From Planctomycetota bacterium (GTDB taxonomy: Bacteria > Planctomycetota > SZUA-567 > H5-PLA8): 64,000 nt of DNA. Within the stretch, counting starts at the first letter, position 1. Each line of letters opens with the position of its first letter. Location: NCBI GenBank assembly GCA_027493525.1, contig JAOSKN010000002.1, forward strand, positions 538,288-602,287, written 5' to 3'. A model generated the notes under the pieces. That model had not been told where the DNA came from, did not search any database, and saw nothing but the letters and a program-made list of their open reading frames with translations. Of the stretch, positions 8,652-15,959 are shown piece by piece. The position numbers and the translations under genes were made by a program.

Positions 8652-9659
8652 CTACACCGCGACGTCCCGGGCCCCGGTCTCGGCGGCCTGCTGGATGAGC
8701 AGCGTGACGCGGGTTGCCTCGAGCACGTCGGCCGTGGTGTTGCCCTCGGCGTCCGGCGCGCCGCGTATTTCCGCCAGGAACGAATCCAGATAGCTCGCTT
8801 CGATCTTGAGCCCGGGCAGGCGCTGGACCTCCTTGACGCCTTCCTCCGCGAAGGCCACGTGGTCCAGCGTGGGCGCGGTCTCGGCGACGCCTTTCGAGCC
8901 GAAGACGGTGAAGCGCCAGTATTGCGGCAGCGTGTAGCCGTGGCTCGCCGGCATCGCGTAGCTCACGTCGCCCAGCAGGCCCGCGCCGTTGTCGAGTTCC
9001 AGCATGAACTGCGCGGAGTCCATGAAGCGCGGCGCCTCGGCGGCAAAGGCGTTCCATTGCCGCGCGGCGAGGATCCGCGCCACGCGCAGCCCCGTCACTT
9101 TGGGCAGCATGTGGATGCCGTGAATCGCGATATCGTTGATTGTCCCGCCGTGCTTGCCGTCTTCGAAGTACCACCCCGGGCGCGAGCCGTACAGCAGCGG
9201 GTGCTGGCCGCCAAAGGCGATCTGGTGGATCGTGCCCAGGCGCCCTTCGCGGACAAGCTGGCGCAGGCGCTGGAAGTTGGGATGGTAGGGCTGGCCCAAC
9301 TGGCAGCCGACGGCCCGCCCGCGCTCCTTCGCGAGGCGCCCGAGTTCCACGAGTTCCTCGAGCCGGGTGCAGAGCGGTTTGTCGCCGATGACGTGGCGTC
9401 CGCGGCGCAGGGCCTCGAGCGCGAGGCCCCCGCGCGCGGCGTAATAGTCCCCGACGGCCACGACGTCGCACTCGACGGCCTCGAACATCCGGGCGTGGCG
9501 CTCGTGGGTGAAGTCCACGCGCCCCTTCAGGCTTTCGCGCGTGGCCGGGTCTTCCTCGCTGCACGCGACGACCTCGCACTCGGGGTGCGCGCGCGCCTGG
9601 CGCAGCAGCTCGAGGATGTGGCCGTGGCGGAATCCGGCAAAGGCGAATTTCAGCGGCAT
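8652..9659 (-). CDS. Gfo/Idh/MocA family oxidoreductase
   Basis: 335 residues. The N-terminal Rossmann fold is seen in FAFAGFRHGHI, where the usual GxGxxG is altered, and VVAVGDYYAARGGLALEALR. The family's EKP motif appears as GDKPL with Asp replacing Glu. The C-terminal sheet domain contains GGTINDIAIHGIHMLP, with the conserved D..H pair. The family catalyses NAD(P)-dependent oxidation or reduction of sugars and cyclitols; the substrate is unknown. The gene follows the pilT-like gene on the same strand with only 3 bp between, though no functional link is evident. Confidence 0.85.
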   Translation of the reverse strand: MPLKFAFAGFRHGHILELLRQARAHPECEVVACSEEDPATRESLKGRVDFTHERHARMFEAVECDVVAVGDYYAARGGLALEALRRGRHVIGDKPLCTRLEELVELGRLAKERGRAVGCQLGQPYHPNFQRLRQLVREGRLGTIHQIAFGGQHPLLYGSRPGWYFEDGKHGGTINDIAIHGIHMLPKVTGLRVARILAARQWNAFAAEAPRFMDSAQFMLELDNGAGLLGDVSYAMPASHGYTLPQYWRFTVFGSKGVAETAPTLDHVAFAEEGVKEVQRLPGLKIEASYLDSFLAEIRGAPDAEGNTTADVLEATRVTLLIQQAAETGARDVAV

Positions 9660-9662
9660 GGC

Positions 9663-10736
9663 TCAGTGCCCTTCCTCATCCTTCGAGTATTCCTCGAAGC
9701 GCTTCTTGTCGAGCGCCTTCATGTAGCACTCGCGCTTGGAGATGGTCTCGGCGTCGACGAGTTCCTGGAGCCGGTCGTCCATCGTGATCATGCCTTCGCC
9801 CTTGCCGGCGGCGATGAGCTGGTTGAGCTTGGCGATCTTGCCTTCCCGGATGGCGGCCTGGATGGCGGTGTTGGTGACGAGGATCTCCTGCGCCGCGACG
9901 CGCCCGCCGCCGTCCTTCTTGCGGCACAAGAGCTGCGAGACGACGCCGCGGAGCGAGCCGGAGAGCATCCCGCGGATCATCGGCTGTTGTCCAGGGGGGA
10001 AGACGTTGACCACGCGGTCGATGGTCTTCGCGGCGCTGTTGGTGTGCAGGGTGCCGAAGACGAGCACGCCCATCTCGGAAGCCGAGACGGCGAGGCTGAT
10101 CGTTTCGAGGTCGCGCATTTCGCCGACCAGGATCACGTCGCAATCCTCGCGGCTGGCCGCGCGGAGCGCCGGACCGAAGCCCTTGGTGTGATCGCCGACC
10201 TCGCGCTGCGTGACGATCGACTTCTTGGGCGGGTGCACGAACTCGATCGGCTCCTCGATGGTCAGGATGTGCCGGGCCTTCTTTTCGTTGATCTCGTTGA
10301 TCATCGCGGCGAGCGTGGTCGACTTGCCCGAGCCGGTGGGGCCGGTGACCAGGAGCAGCCCGCTCTTGGTCTCGGTGAAATCGAAGAGCTTCTGCGGGGC
10401 GCCGAGCTGTTCCAGCGTCAGGATCTTGGTCGGAATGATGCGGAAGATCGCGCCGTAGCCGCGCTGGTGCTTGTAGTAGTTGGCGCGGAAGCGATCGGAA
10501 ACGCCCATCGCGTAGGCGAAGTCGCAGTCGCCCTTATGGACGTACTTCTCCCAGTGGTGGGAGGGGCAGATCTCCTGGAGGTACCCCGCGAGCGTGTCGT
10601 GGGTGAGCGGGGGTTCGCCGGGAATGGCCTCGATATGCCCGTGCACGCGGTACTTGGGCGGCTGCCCCTCGGCCAGGTGCAGGTCGCTGCCCTTGGCCTT
10701 CTGCATGGCCTGGAAGAGTCGGTCGATGGCGGGCAT
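9663..10736 (-). CDS. pilT: PilT-type twitching motility ATPase
   Basis: 357 residues, normal PilT length. Walker A is GPTGSGKST at residues 132-140, the Asp box TIEEPIEF follows, Walker B is VILVGEMRD and the His box is intact (GTLHTNSAAKTIDR). These hexameric cytoplasmic ATPases power retraction of type IV pili. The N-terminal domain (residues 5-100, GSDLHLAEGQPPKYRVHG) is typical. No other pilus genes are in the window except a second, divergent PilT-like gene 1.5 kb away. The upstream intergenic region contains a period-7 repeat array. Confidence 0.93.
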   Translation of the reverse strand: MPAIDRLFQAMQKAKGSDLHLAEGQPPKYRVHGHIEAIPGEPPLTHDTLAGYLQEICPSHHWEKYVHKGDCDFAYAMGVSDRFRANYYKHQRGYGAIFRIIPTKILTLEQLGAPQKLFDFTETKSGLLLVTGPTGSGKSTTLAAMINEINEKKARHILTIEEPIEFVHPPKKSIVTQREVGDHTKGFGPALRAASREDCDVILVGEMRDLETISLAVSASEMGVLVFGTLHTNSAAKTIDRVVNVFPPGQQPMIRGMLSGSLRGVVSQLLCRKKDGGGRVAAQEILVTNTAIQAAIREGKIAKLNQLIAAGKGEGMITMDDRLQELVDAETISKRECYMKALDKKRFEEYSKDEEGH

Positions 10737-10747
10737 CTTTAACTCCA

Positions 10748-10782
10748 GTGAACGGTAAACGGTAGACAGTGAACAGTCACGC
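10748..10782 (+). repeat. Period-7 repeat array, GTGAACR type, left of S23-type gene
   Basis: Five consecutive heptads: GTGAACG at 10748, GTAAACG at 10755, GTAGACA at 10762, GTGAACA at 10769 and a degenerate GTCACGC at 10776. The array ends exactly where the stop codon of the neighbouring four-helix-bundle gene (10783-10785) begins. The array on the other side of that gene (11292-11333) is the same unit in inverted orientation. Confidence 0.85.
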
Positions 10783-11274
10783 TTACGGCAATCGCATGCC
10801 CTTTTGGGAATCCTCTAACGCCATGAACTCGTCGAAAAAATCGTCCGCCAGCCCATAGGCTGCCGGCTCTTCCTCGACCTTGTAATCGTACTTTCCACAA
10901 AAGCGGTTGGTCTTGGCAATCATTGCGGCGAGCATTCTGCCTATCTCTCCACAGGACTCCGTAAGGTGCGCCCCCGTGGCCTCATCGATGAATCCGCAGG
11001 CGAACGCTTCACGGATCCAATGTTGCGTTTCCATCTGCTCCGCATCCGCCTCGGTCATTTTCCTGACGAACTCGCGCGGATACCTGCGCTTAGCCCAAGC
11101 CTCGGCGATCTGAGCGCCTACGGAACGTGAGGACCTTCGTACCTGGCTGGTCAAGGAGTAGGTCTCTTCCTTGGGAAAGCTTTTTGAAAGCTGGTAGATA
11201 GTGCGGCTCACCTGCCACGCCTTTTGGTAAACGGCGAGGTCCTGGAAGCGCTCGGCGTGGATTAGCTTCGCCAA
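10783..11274 (-). CDS. Four-helix-bundle protein, S23/23S-rRNA-intervening-sequence family
   Basis: 163 residues if translation starts at the TTG at 11274, preceded by AAGGATGAG. The pattern ERFQDLAVYQKAWQVSRTIY, FPKEETYSLTSQVRRSSRSV, GAQIAEAWAKRRYPREFVRK and the last helix GEIGRMLAAMIAKTN is characteristic of the TIGR02436 four-helix-bundle family. Members occur inside 23S rRNA intervening sequences and as stand-alone genes; the function is unsettled, and related Avd proteins serve diversity-generating retroelements. Base composition is clearly less G+C-rich than neighbours (about 53% in 11161-11220). Inverted heptad arrays lie directly on both sides, suggesting a transferred cassette. Confidence 0.85.
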   Translation of the reverse strand: MAKLIHAERFQDLAVYQKAWQVSRTIYQLSKSFPKEETYSLTSQVRRSSRSVGAQIAEAWAKRRYPREFVRKMTEADAEQMETQHWIREAFACGFIDEATGAHLTESCGEIGRMLAAMIAKTNRFCGKYDYKVEEEPAAYGLADDFFDEFMALEDSQKGMRLP

Positions 11275-11291
11275 CGTTTGATCTCATCCTT

Positions 11292-11333
11292 GTGTTACTG
11301 TTCACTGTTCACTGCTTACTGTTGACTGCTTCC
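11292..11333 (-). repeat. Period-7 repeat array, inverted copy, right of S23-type gene
   Basis: On the plus strand the units read TGTTCAC (11299 and 11306), TGCTTAC (11313), TGTTGAC (11320) and TGCTTCC (11327), with a shorter degenerate unit before them. This is the reverse complement of the GTGAACR unit at 10748-10782. The array overlaps the 3' end of the TIM-barrel gene: its stop codon (11309-11311) and last codons are made of repeat sequence. Confidence 0.85.
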
Positions 11334-12202
11334 AGAAAACTCTCCTTGGCGATTTGGGTCATGACCTTGGCCAGCTCCCAGCGGTCGCCTTCCTCCACGG
11401 GCTTGCCGTCCGGGCCCGGGAAGACGCGGGCGTAGTTGATCGACGGCTGGAGCAGCTCGGGGCAGAAGGGCAGGTAGTCGCCGGGGCCGGCGTGGCGGAG
11501 AAAGCCCTTGAACGTCCGCGTCCAGAGCAGCCGGAAGTGGTCGATGTAGGGGCGGTCCCTGCCGTCGCCGAAATCCACCTGCATGCAGCCGCTGTTGCCG
11601 ATGCGGCCGTGCATGAAGCGGACGCGCTCGAAGACGGGGGCGAGAAAGTCGGCCTTGGGCTCGACCCCGCCGTAGGGCATCTCCAGGCCGGTGTACCAGT
11701 GGCTGTAATCGGCGTTGAAGCGCACGTCGGGAAAGGCCTTCGCGATCCGCACCGTGCGCCAGAGATCCTGCGTGATCGTGGCGCGATGGGTCTCGATATA
11801 CAGCGGGAAGGCGTGCTTCGCGGCGGCGTTCAGGATGGCGCCGACGAGCGCGTCCACCTCGGCGTCGTCCTCGATGCCCCAGGCCACGTGCAAGGTCGCG
11901 CAGCGCTGCCCGGCCTCTTTCTGCTTGCGCGCCAGTTCGTCGGCCTCGGCAGGCTTGTTGATCCGCCCGCCGCCAAAGCTGAGCAGGCCGAGCTCGGCGC
12001 AGAGCTTGGGGTCGGCCCCCTGCAGCCCCACGTATCCGGCGGCCTTGAGCGCGGCGTAGAGTTCCTTCTTGTCGGCGTGGCGCGGGGCGGTGGCGTGCGG
12101 GGGCAGGTCCGCCAGCGTACCGAGATTCAGGCACGGCTTGAGGTGGGGCGCGCCGGCGCGGCCATCGTTGAGCGTATCGTTCACGGGCTCCCTTTCGTCC
12201 AC
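11309..12202 (-). CDS. TIM-barrel protein, sugar phosphate isomerase/epimerase (AP endonuclease 2)-like
   Basis: 297 residues; a start at the GTG six codons in is also possible. The succession YAALKAAGYVGLQG, GQRCATLHVAWG, FPLYIETHRATITQ, RFNADYSHWYTGLE and FMHGRIGNSG follows the order of metal-ligand strands (H, E, D, H) of xylose-isomerase-like TIM barrels, which isomerise or epimerise sugars and cyclitols. Substrate unknown. The last eight codons and the stop lie in a heptad repeat array, so the C-terminus EAVNSKQ was probably altered by repeat insertion. The second PilT-like gene ends 13 bp upstream. Confidence 0.75.
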   Translation of the reverse strand: MDEREPVNDTLNDGRAGAPHLKPCLNLGTLADLPPHATAPRHADKKELYAALKAAGYVGLQGADPKLCAELGLLSFGGGRINKPAEADELARKQKEAGQRCATLHVAWGIEDDAEVDALVGAILNAAAKHAFPLYIETHRATITQDLWRTVRIAKAFPDVRFNADYSHWYTGLEMPYGGVEPKADFLAPVFERVRFMHGRIGNSGCMQVDFGDGRDRPYIDHFRLLWTRTFKGFLRHAGPGDYLPFCPELLQPSINYARVFPGPDGKPVEEGDRWELAKVMTQIAKESFLEAVNSKQ

Positions 12203-12215
12203 AAGGGCGCGGTGT

Positions 12216-13550
12216 TCAGCGCCTCAGCCCGCCGGGCCTGGGCGGGGGCGCGGCGCCCGGCCGTCCCGGCGCCGCCGGGGGCGCGCCCGGTTTTGCGCCC
12301 GCCGCGGCGGGCGCCGGCTTGGCGGCCGCCTCCGGCTTGGGCTCCCACTGCTTGAACTTGGTCTTGTTCGCGGCGCGGCGCCAGGCCTCTTCGCCGCTGA
12401 TGATCTCCTTCTGCGCCAGCTCCATCAGGCTGTCGTCCATCAGCACCATGCCCTGGTTCTTTCCGAGCTGCATCGCGTTGACGAGCCCCGCGGTATTGGC
12501 TTCGCGGATGATGTTGCCGACCGCGACGCTGTTGAAGAGCAGCTCCACCGCCGCGATGCGCCCTTGGCCGTCCTTGCGCGGGACGAGCTGCTGGGACACG
12601 ATCCCGCGCAGCGACTCGGAGACCATCATGCGGATCTGCTGCTGCTCTTCCGGGGGGAAGCTGTCGAGCACCTTGTCGATGGTCTTGGCGGCGTCCTGCG
12701 TGGGAAGCGAGGCGAAGACCAGGTGCCCCGTCTCGGCGGCCGCGATGGCCATGCTGGTTGTCTCGTAGTCGCGCAGTTCGCCGATCATGATGATGTCCGG
12801 GTCTTCGCGCAGGGCGGCCTTGAGCGCCGTGGCGAAGCTGGCCGTGTGCGGGCCGACTTCGCGCTGCGTCACCTGGCACTGCTTGCCTTCCAGCAGGTAT
12901 TCGATGGGCGCTTCCACGGTGATGATGTGGTCGCTGCGGGCCCCGTTGACCAGGTCCACCAGCGCGATCATCGAGGTGGTCTTCCCGTGCCCGGAGGGGC
13001 CGGTGATCAGGACCAGGCCCTGCGCGTACTCGGTGAGCCGTTTGGCGTGCGCGGGGAGTCCGAGGTCTTCCAGGCTGCGGATCTGCGACCCGATGACGCG
13101 GCAGATCATGCCGTCCCCGTTGCGCTCGCGGAGCACGTTGGTGCGGAAGCGCCCGCCGCTGGCGAAGGCGTAGCAGAAATCCAGGTCGCCGGTCCGGTCG
13201 AAGTAGGCCCACTGGGCTGGGGTGAGCGCCATCCGGATCAGGCTCTGAATCTGCTCGTTGGTGAGCTTCGGCGCGCCGTCCTGCATGATGCGCAGTTCGC
13301 CGTGCACGCGGACCATGGGCGGCAGACCCACGGAGATGTGGAAGTCGCTGGCGCCCATGGCGCGCGCGGCCTTGAGGTACTCCTGGATGCCGCCGGGGCG
13401 CGGGTCTTCGGGGGCAAGCCCCCGGGCCAGCCGTCCGGTACGGCCTGTTCGCCCTTGGGCTCCGCGTGGCCGTGCCCTTCGTGGCTCTCTTGCGCGTGCG
13501 GCTGCGGGGGGCGGGGGGCGGCGCATGGATCTGCGGCTGCGGCGGGGCAA
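12216..13550 (-). CDS. PilT-like secretion ATPase with altered His box (5' part frame-disrupted)
   Basis: 444 residues as an uninterrupted frame, but the first 55 or so residues are arginine-rich nonsense; good protein begins near GGIQEYLKAARAMGASDFHI (about 13410). Walker A is GPSGHGKTT, the Asp box VEAPIEYL and Walker B DIIMIGELRD. The His box reads ASLPTQDAAKTIDK where PilT has TLHTNSAAKTIDR, so the conserved His is replaced by Pro. The C-terminus has a Pro/Ala-rich tail. The upstream frame 13590-14132 appears to be the true N-terminus of the same protein, separated by a linker in which the coding frame changes three times. A regulatory PilU-like role is possible. Confidence 0.75.
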   Translation of the reverse strand: MPRRSRRSMRRPPPPAAARAREPRRARPRGAQGRTGRTGRLARGLAPEDPRPGGIQEYLKAARAMGASDFHISVGLPPMVRVHGELRIMQDGAPKLTNEQIQSLIRMALTPAQWAYFDRTGDLDFCYAFASGGRFRTNVLRERNGDGMICRVIGSQIRSLEDLGLPAHAKRLTEYAQGLVLITGPSGHGKTTSMIALVDLVNGARSDHIITVEAPIEYLLEGKQCQVTQREVGPHTASFATALKAALREDPDIIMIGELRDYETTSMAIAAAETGHLVFASLPTQDAAKTIDKVLDSFPPEEQQQIRMMVSESLRGIVSQQLVPRKDGQGRIAAVELLFNSVAVGNIIREANTAGLVNAMQLGKNQGMVLMDDSLMELAQKEIISGEEAWRRAANKTKFKQWEPKPEAAAKPAPAAAGAKPGAPPAAPGRPGAAPPPRPGGLRR

Positions 13551-13589
13551 CGGGCGCGGCCGGCGCAGGCTGGAAGCCTGCCGGCGGCG

Positions 13590-14132
13590 CTACCGGGGCG
13601 GCCGGGGAGGCGCGTTGCCCGGGCGCAACGAGAGGCGCAAGCCCGAGGGCGGCATGGGCGCCGCGCCGGGCGCCAGCGCGGGAGCCGGAGCGGGTGCGGG
13701 CGCCGGAGCGGGTGCCGGGGCGAGGCTCGGGCGGCCCAGTTGAGCGCGGGGCAGGGCCACGCTGGACGGAACGGGCGGAGCGGCCGGGGCCGGAGCGGAC
13801 GCCGGCGCGCCGCCGGGCGCGTTGTCGAAACTCTTGAAGGCCCGGCGCGGGCGAAGGGTTCCGCCGACGCGGGGCGGCAGCGGCGCGGGCTCCGGCGCCT
13901 GGGGCGCGCCGCCGCCGCTGGCCTGAGGCACGCCCTCGCCGCCCGGAACGCTCTTCTCGAGTTCCACCAGAATCTCGTAGGGGATCACGCCCTCGGCCAC
14001 CAGGAGGTCGAAAAGCGTGTAACTGGGGTCTTCGGCGATACGGGCGTAATAGCGTTCGATGCCGGCGCGATCCAGCAGGCCCAGGTCCAGGACCAGCTTC
14101 TCGGTCTCGATATCGTTGAGTCGGACGGCCAC
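13590..14132 (-). CDS. Probable N-terminal portion of the PilT-like ATPase (domain plus Pro/Ala linker)
   Basis: 180 residues from an ATG at 14132. Residues 1-65 form a helical domain (LVLDLGLLDRAGIERYYARI, then YTLFDLLVAEGVIPYEILVE) reminiscent of N-terminal domains of GspE/PilB-type ATPases. Residues 70-180 are a Pro/Ala linker with a run of about ten AP dipeptides. The frame stops at 13590, but sensible linker composition continues in a second frame (APVAPPAGFQPAPAAPVAPP, about 13640-13520), then in a third (HAQESHEGHGHAEPKGEQAV, about 13498-13439), and returns to the first at about 13410. Each step equals one missing base. It may be a separate small protein if the sequence is right. Confidence 0.6.
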   Translation of the reverse strand: MAVRLNDIETEKLVLDLGLLDRAGIERYYARIAEDPSYTLFDLLVAEGVIPYEILVELEKSVPGGEGVPQASGGGAPQAPEPAPLPPRVGGTLRPRRAFKSFDNAPGGAPASAPAPAAPPVPSSVALPRAQLGRPSLAPAPAPAPAPAPAPALAPGAAPMPPSGLRLSLRPGNAPPRPPR

Positions 14133-14303
14133 GGCGGTCTCCTCGCGGACTTCGAAGTGAATGGGGCGATCTTACGAGGTGATCGGCCCGGCGCAACGCG
14201 CCGCACGCGTGCGTTGGCGGAAGGATTGGTTGAAGGAACGGGCCCCAATCCGTATCTTATAGAAGGAGCCGGAGTTGGGGCTACCCGAAGGAGGCCTCCC
14301 CAC

Positions 14304-15026
14304 GTGTTCTTCCTTGGAATCGATATCCACTACTTCCTTTACGCCGGCCTGCCGCTGCTGGCCCTTTCGCTGCTGGCCCAGTTGTGGGTCAAGTCTTCGT
14401 ACGCCAAGTGGTCGGAAGTCCGCAACAGCAAAGGGATCAGCGGGGCCGAGGCGGCTTACGTCGTGCTCAGATCGGCCGGCGTGGAAGACGTCAAGGTCGA
14501 GCGGGTGGACGGATTCCTGAGCGACCATTACTCGCCCTCCGAGAAGATCGTGCGGCTCTCGCCCGACAACTACGACGGTCGTTCGATCGCGGCGGTGGGG
14601 GTTGCGGCGCACGAGGCCGGGCATGCGATCCAGCACGCGCAGGCCTTCGCGCCCCTGGCGCTGCGGAGCATCGCGGTGCCGATGGCGAACATCGGTTCCC
14701 AGATGGGCTATTTCGCGATCATGATCGGCTGCTTCATGGCCTACAACGGCGCGCCGAAGCTGAACCTCTTCACGCTGCTCGGCCTCGTGGGCCTGGCCGC
14801 CGTCGCGCTCTTCCAGCTCGTGAACCTGCCGGTCGAACTGGATGCCAGCCGCCGGGCGCTGAAGCACCTGCCCGCCATCGGGATCCTCAACGAAGAGGAG
14901 AACGCCGGCGCGCGCTCGGTGCTCACCGCGGCGGCGATGACCTACGTGGCGGCCACCATCGCGGCCCTCTGGACGCTGCTGTACTGGCTGATGCGCCTGG
15001 GCCTGATCGGCGGGCGCAGGGATTGA
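14304..15026 (+). CDS. Membrane zinc metallopeptidase, YugP family
   Basis: 240 residues from the GTG at 14304, chosen because AAGGAGG lies 9 bp upstream; the much longer open frame to its left is non-coding. An N-terminal transmembrane segment (residues 10-28) precedes the zinc site HEAGH at 103-107 (AAHEAGHAIQHA). Three more hydrophobic segments follow (about 127-140, 150-170 and 210-235). This is the layout of the neutral zinc metallopeptidase family PF04298, found across many bacteria with an unproven role in membrane proteostasis. The gene is divergent from the PilT-like N-terminal frame (171 bp between). Confidence 0.92.
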   Translation: MFFLGIDIHYFLYAGLPLLALSLLAQLWVKSSYAKWSEVRNSKGISGAEAAYVVLRSAGVEDVKVERVDGFLSDHYSPSEKIVRLSPDNYDGRSIAAVGVAAHEAGHAIQHAQAFAPLALRSIAVPMANIGSQMGYFAIMIGCFMAYNGAPKLNLFTLLGLVGLAAVALFQLVNLPVELDASRRALKHLPAIGILNEEENAGARSVLTAAAMTYVAATIAALWTLLYWLMRLGLIGGRRD

Positions 15027-15048
15027 GCCGGCCCGGACCGGGCGGCGC

Positions 15049-15816
15049 GTGACCCGCTCCCCCGAGGATCGCGCGCGCAGCATCTTCGGCGCCCGCGCCG
15101 CACACTACGCCACCAGCGCGTCGCACACCGATCCTGAAGTCCTCGCCTGGCTGGTTCAGCGCGTGCGGCCGGAACCTCACTGGCGAGTCCTCGACGTGGC
15201 CACCGGCGCGGGGCACTCGGCCTTCGCGCTCGCGCCTCGCGTCGCGCACGTGACGGCCGTCGATCTGACCTCCGAAATGCTGGCCGAGGCCCGGGCGCTC
15301 CAGGAGCGCAACGGCCTGGCGAACGTCTCCTTTCAGCTCGCCGATGTCCATCGCCTGCCGTTCGCCGACGGCGGGTTCGACGCCGTAACGTCCCGCCGGG
15401 CGCCGCACCACTTTTCGGACCTCAACCTGGCCCTGAAGGAAATGCGCCGGGTGCTCCGGCCCGGCGGCCGGCTGGTGATCGACGACCGGAGCGTGCCCGA
15501 GGACGACGAGGTCGACGAGATCATGAATCGCCTCGACGTCCTCCACGACGCCTCCCACGTGCGGCAGTACCGGCCATCGGAGTGGGACGCGCGCCTGCGC
15601 GCGGCGGGCTTCCGGATCGAGTCGGTCGAACCGTTCGCGCGCCTGCGCCCCTTGAGCCAGCTTACGAAAGGCGTTGAACCCGAGCGCGTCGCGGAGATCG
15701 AACGGATCCTGGCGGGTCTGGATGAGCGGCAGCGGGCCGTCATGCAGGTCACGATTCGCGACGGCGAGCTTCAGCATCTGCACTATTTCGTGATGCTGGC
15801 GGCGGTGAGGGGGTAA
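15049..15816 (+). CDS. SAM-dependent methyltransferase, UbiE/class I type
   Basis: 255 residues, starting with GTG 22 bp after the protease gene. SAM-binding motif I is VLDVATGAGHSAF, motif II the acidic AVDLTSEML, then FQLADVHRLPFADGGFDAV and the post-motif LKEMRRVLRPGGRLVI. This matches class I methyltransferases of the ubiquinone/menaquinone-methylase type. The substrate is not evident: many such genes are mis-called as UbiE, and no quinone genes are nearby. The stop codon lies 4 bp before an array of GTTCCGA heptads. Confidence 0.88.
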   Translation: MTRSPEDRARSIFGARAAHYATSASHTDPEVLAWLVQRVRPEPHWRVLDVATGAGHSAFALAPRVAHVTAVDLTSEMLAEARALQERNGLANVSFQLADVHRLPFADGGFDAVTSRRAPHHFSDLNLALKEMRRVLRPGGRLVIDDRSVPEDDEVDEIMNRLDVLHDASHVRQYRPSEWDARLRAAGFRIESVEPFARLRPLSQLTKGVEPERVAEIERILAGLDERQRAVMQVTIRDGELQHLHYFVMLAAVRG

Positions 15817-15819
15817 GCA

Positions 15820-15861
15820 GTTCCGAGTTCCGAGTTCCGAGTTCCGAGTTCCGAGTTCCGC
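15820..15861 (+). repeat. Tandem heptanucleotide repeat (GTTCCGA)5 plus one variant
   Basis: Five perfect GTTCCGA units start at 15820, 15827, 15834, 15841 and 15848, followed by GTTCCGC at 15855. It sits between two convergent genes. The same unit in the same orientation recurs at 26619-26653, in front of lpxA. Confidence 0.95.
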
Positions 15862-15889
15862 GAGCGCGAGTATTCCAGGAGCATCGGGG

Positions 15890-15922
15890 AAAAAAAAGAG
15901 CGGGCGCTGGACGCGCCCGCTC
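15890..15922 (-). terminator. Rho-independent terminator for the anti-sigma/toroid gene
   Basis: GAGCGGGCGC (15898-15907) and GCGCCCGCTC (15913-15922) form a perfect 10-bp stem with a 5-nt loop. On the minus strand the stem is followed by eight T residues (A-run 15890-15897), the classical arrangement for ending the transcript of the gene at 15960-17876. Confidence 0.9.
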
Positions 15923-15959
15923 TCGGACTTCGAACCTTGGGTCAGGCTTTCGCTCCTGG

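Noticed and set aside
10783..11274. The four-helix-bundle gene as an Avd protein of a diversity-generating retroelement
   Set aside because: The related Avd family would need a reverse transcriptase and template/variable repeats nearby; none was seen within the window.
12069..14303. Large plus-strand open frame joined to the front of the YugP protease gene
   Set aside because: The part before 14304 is antisense to the PilT-like gene and not protein-like; the GTG at 14304 has a strong ribosome-binding sequence and starts the normal family length.
15820..15861. GTTCCGA tandem array as a CRISPR
   Set aside because: Units are contiguous 7-mers with no spacers and no cas genes nearby.
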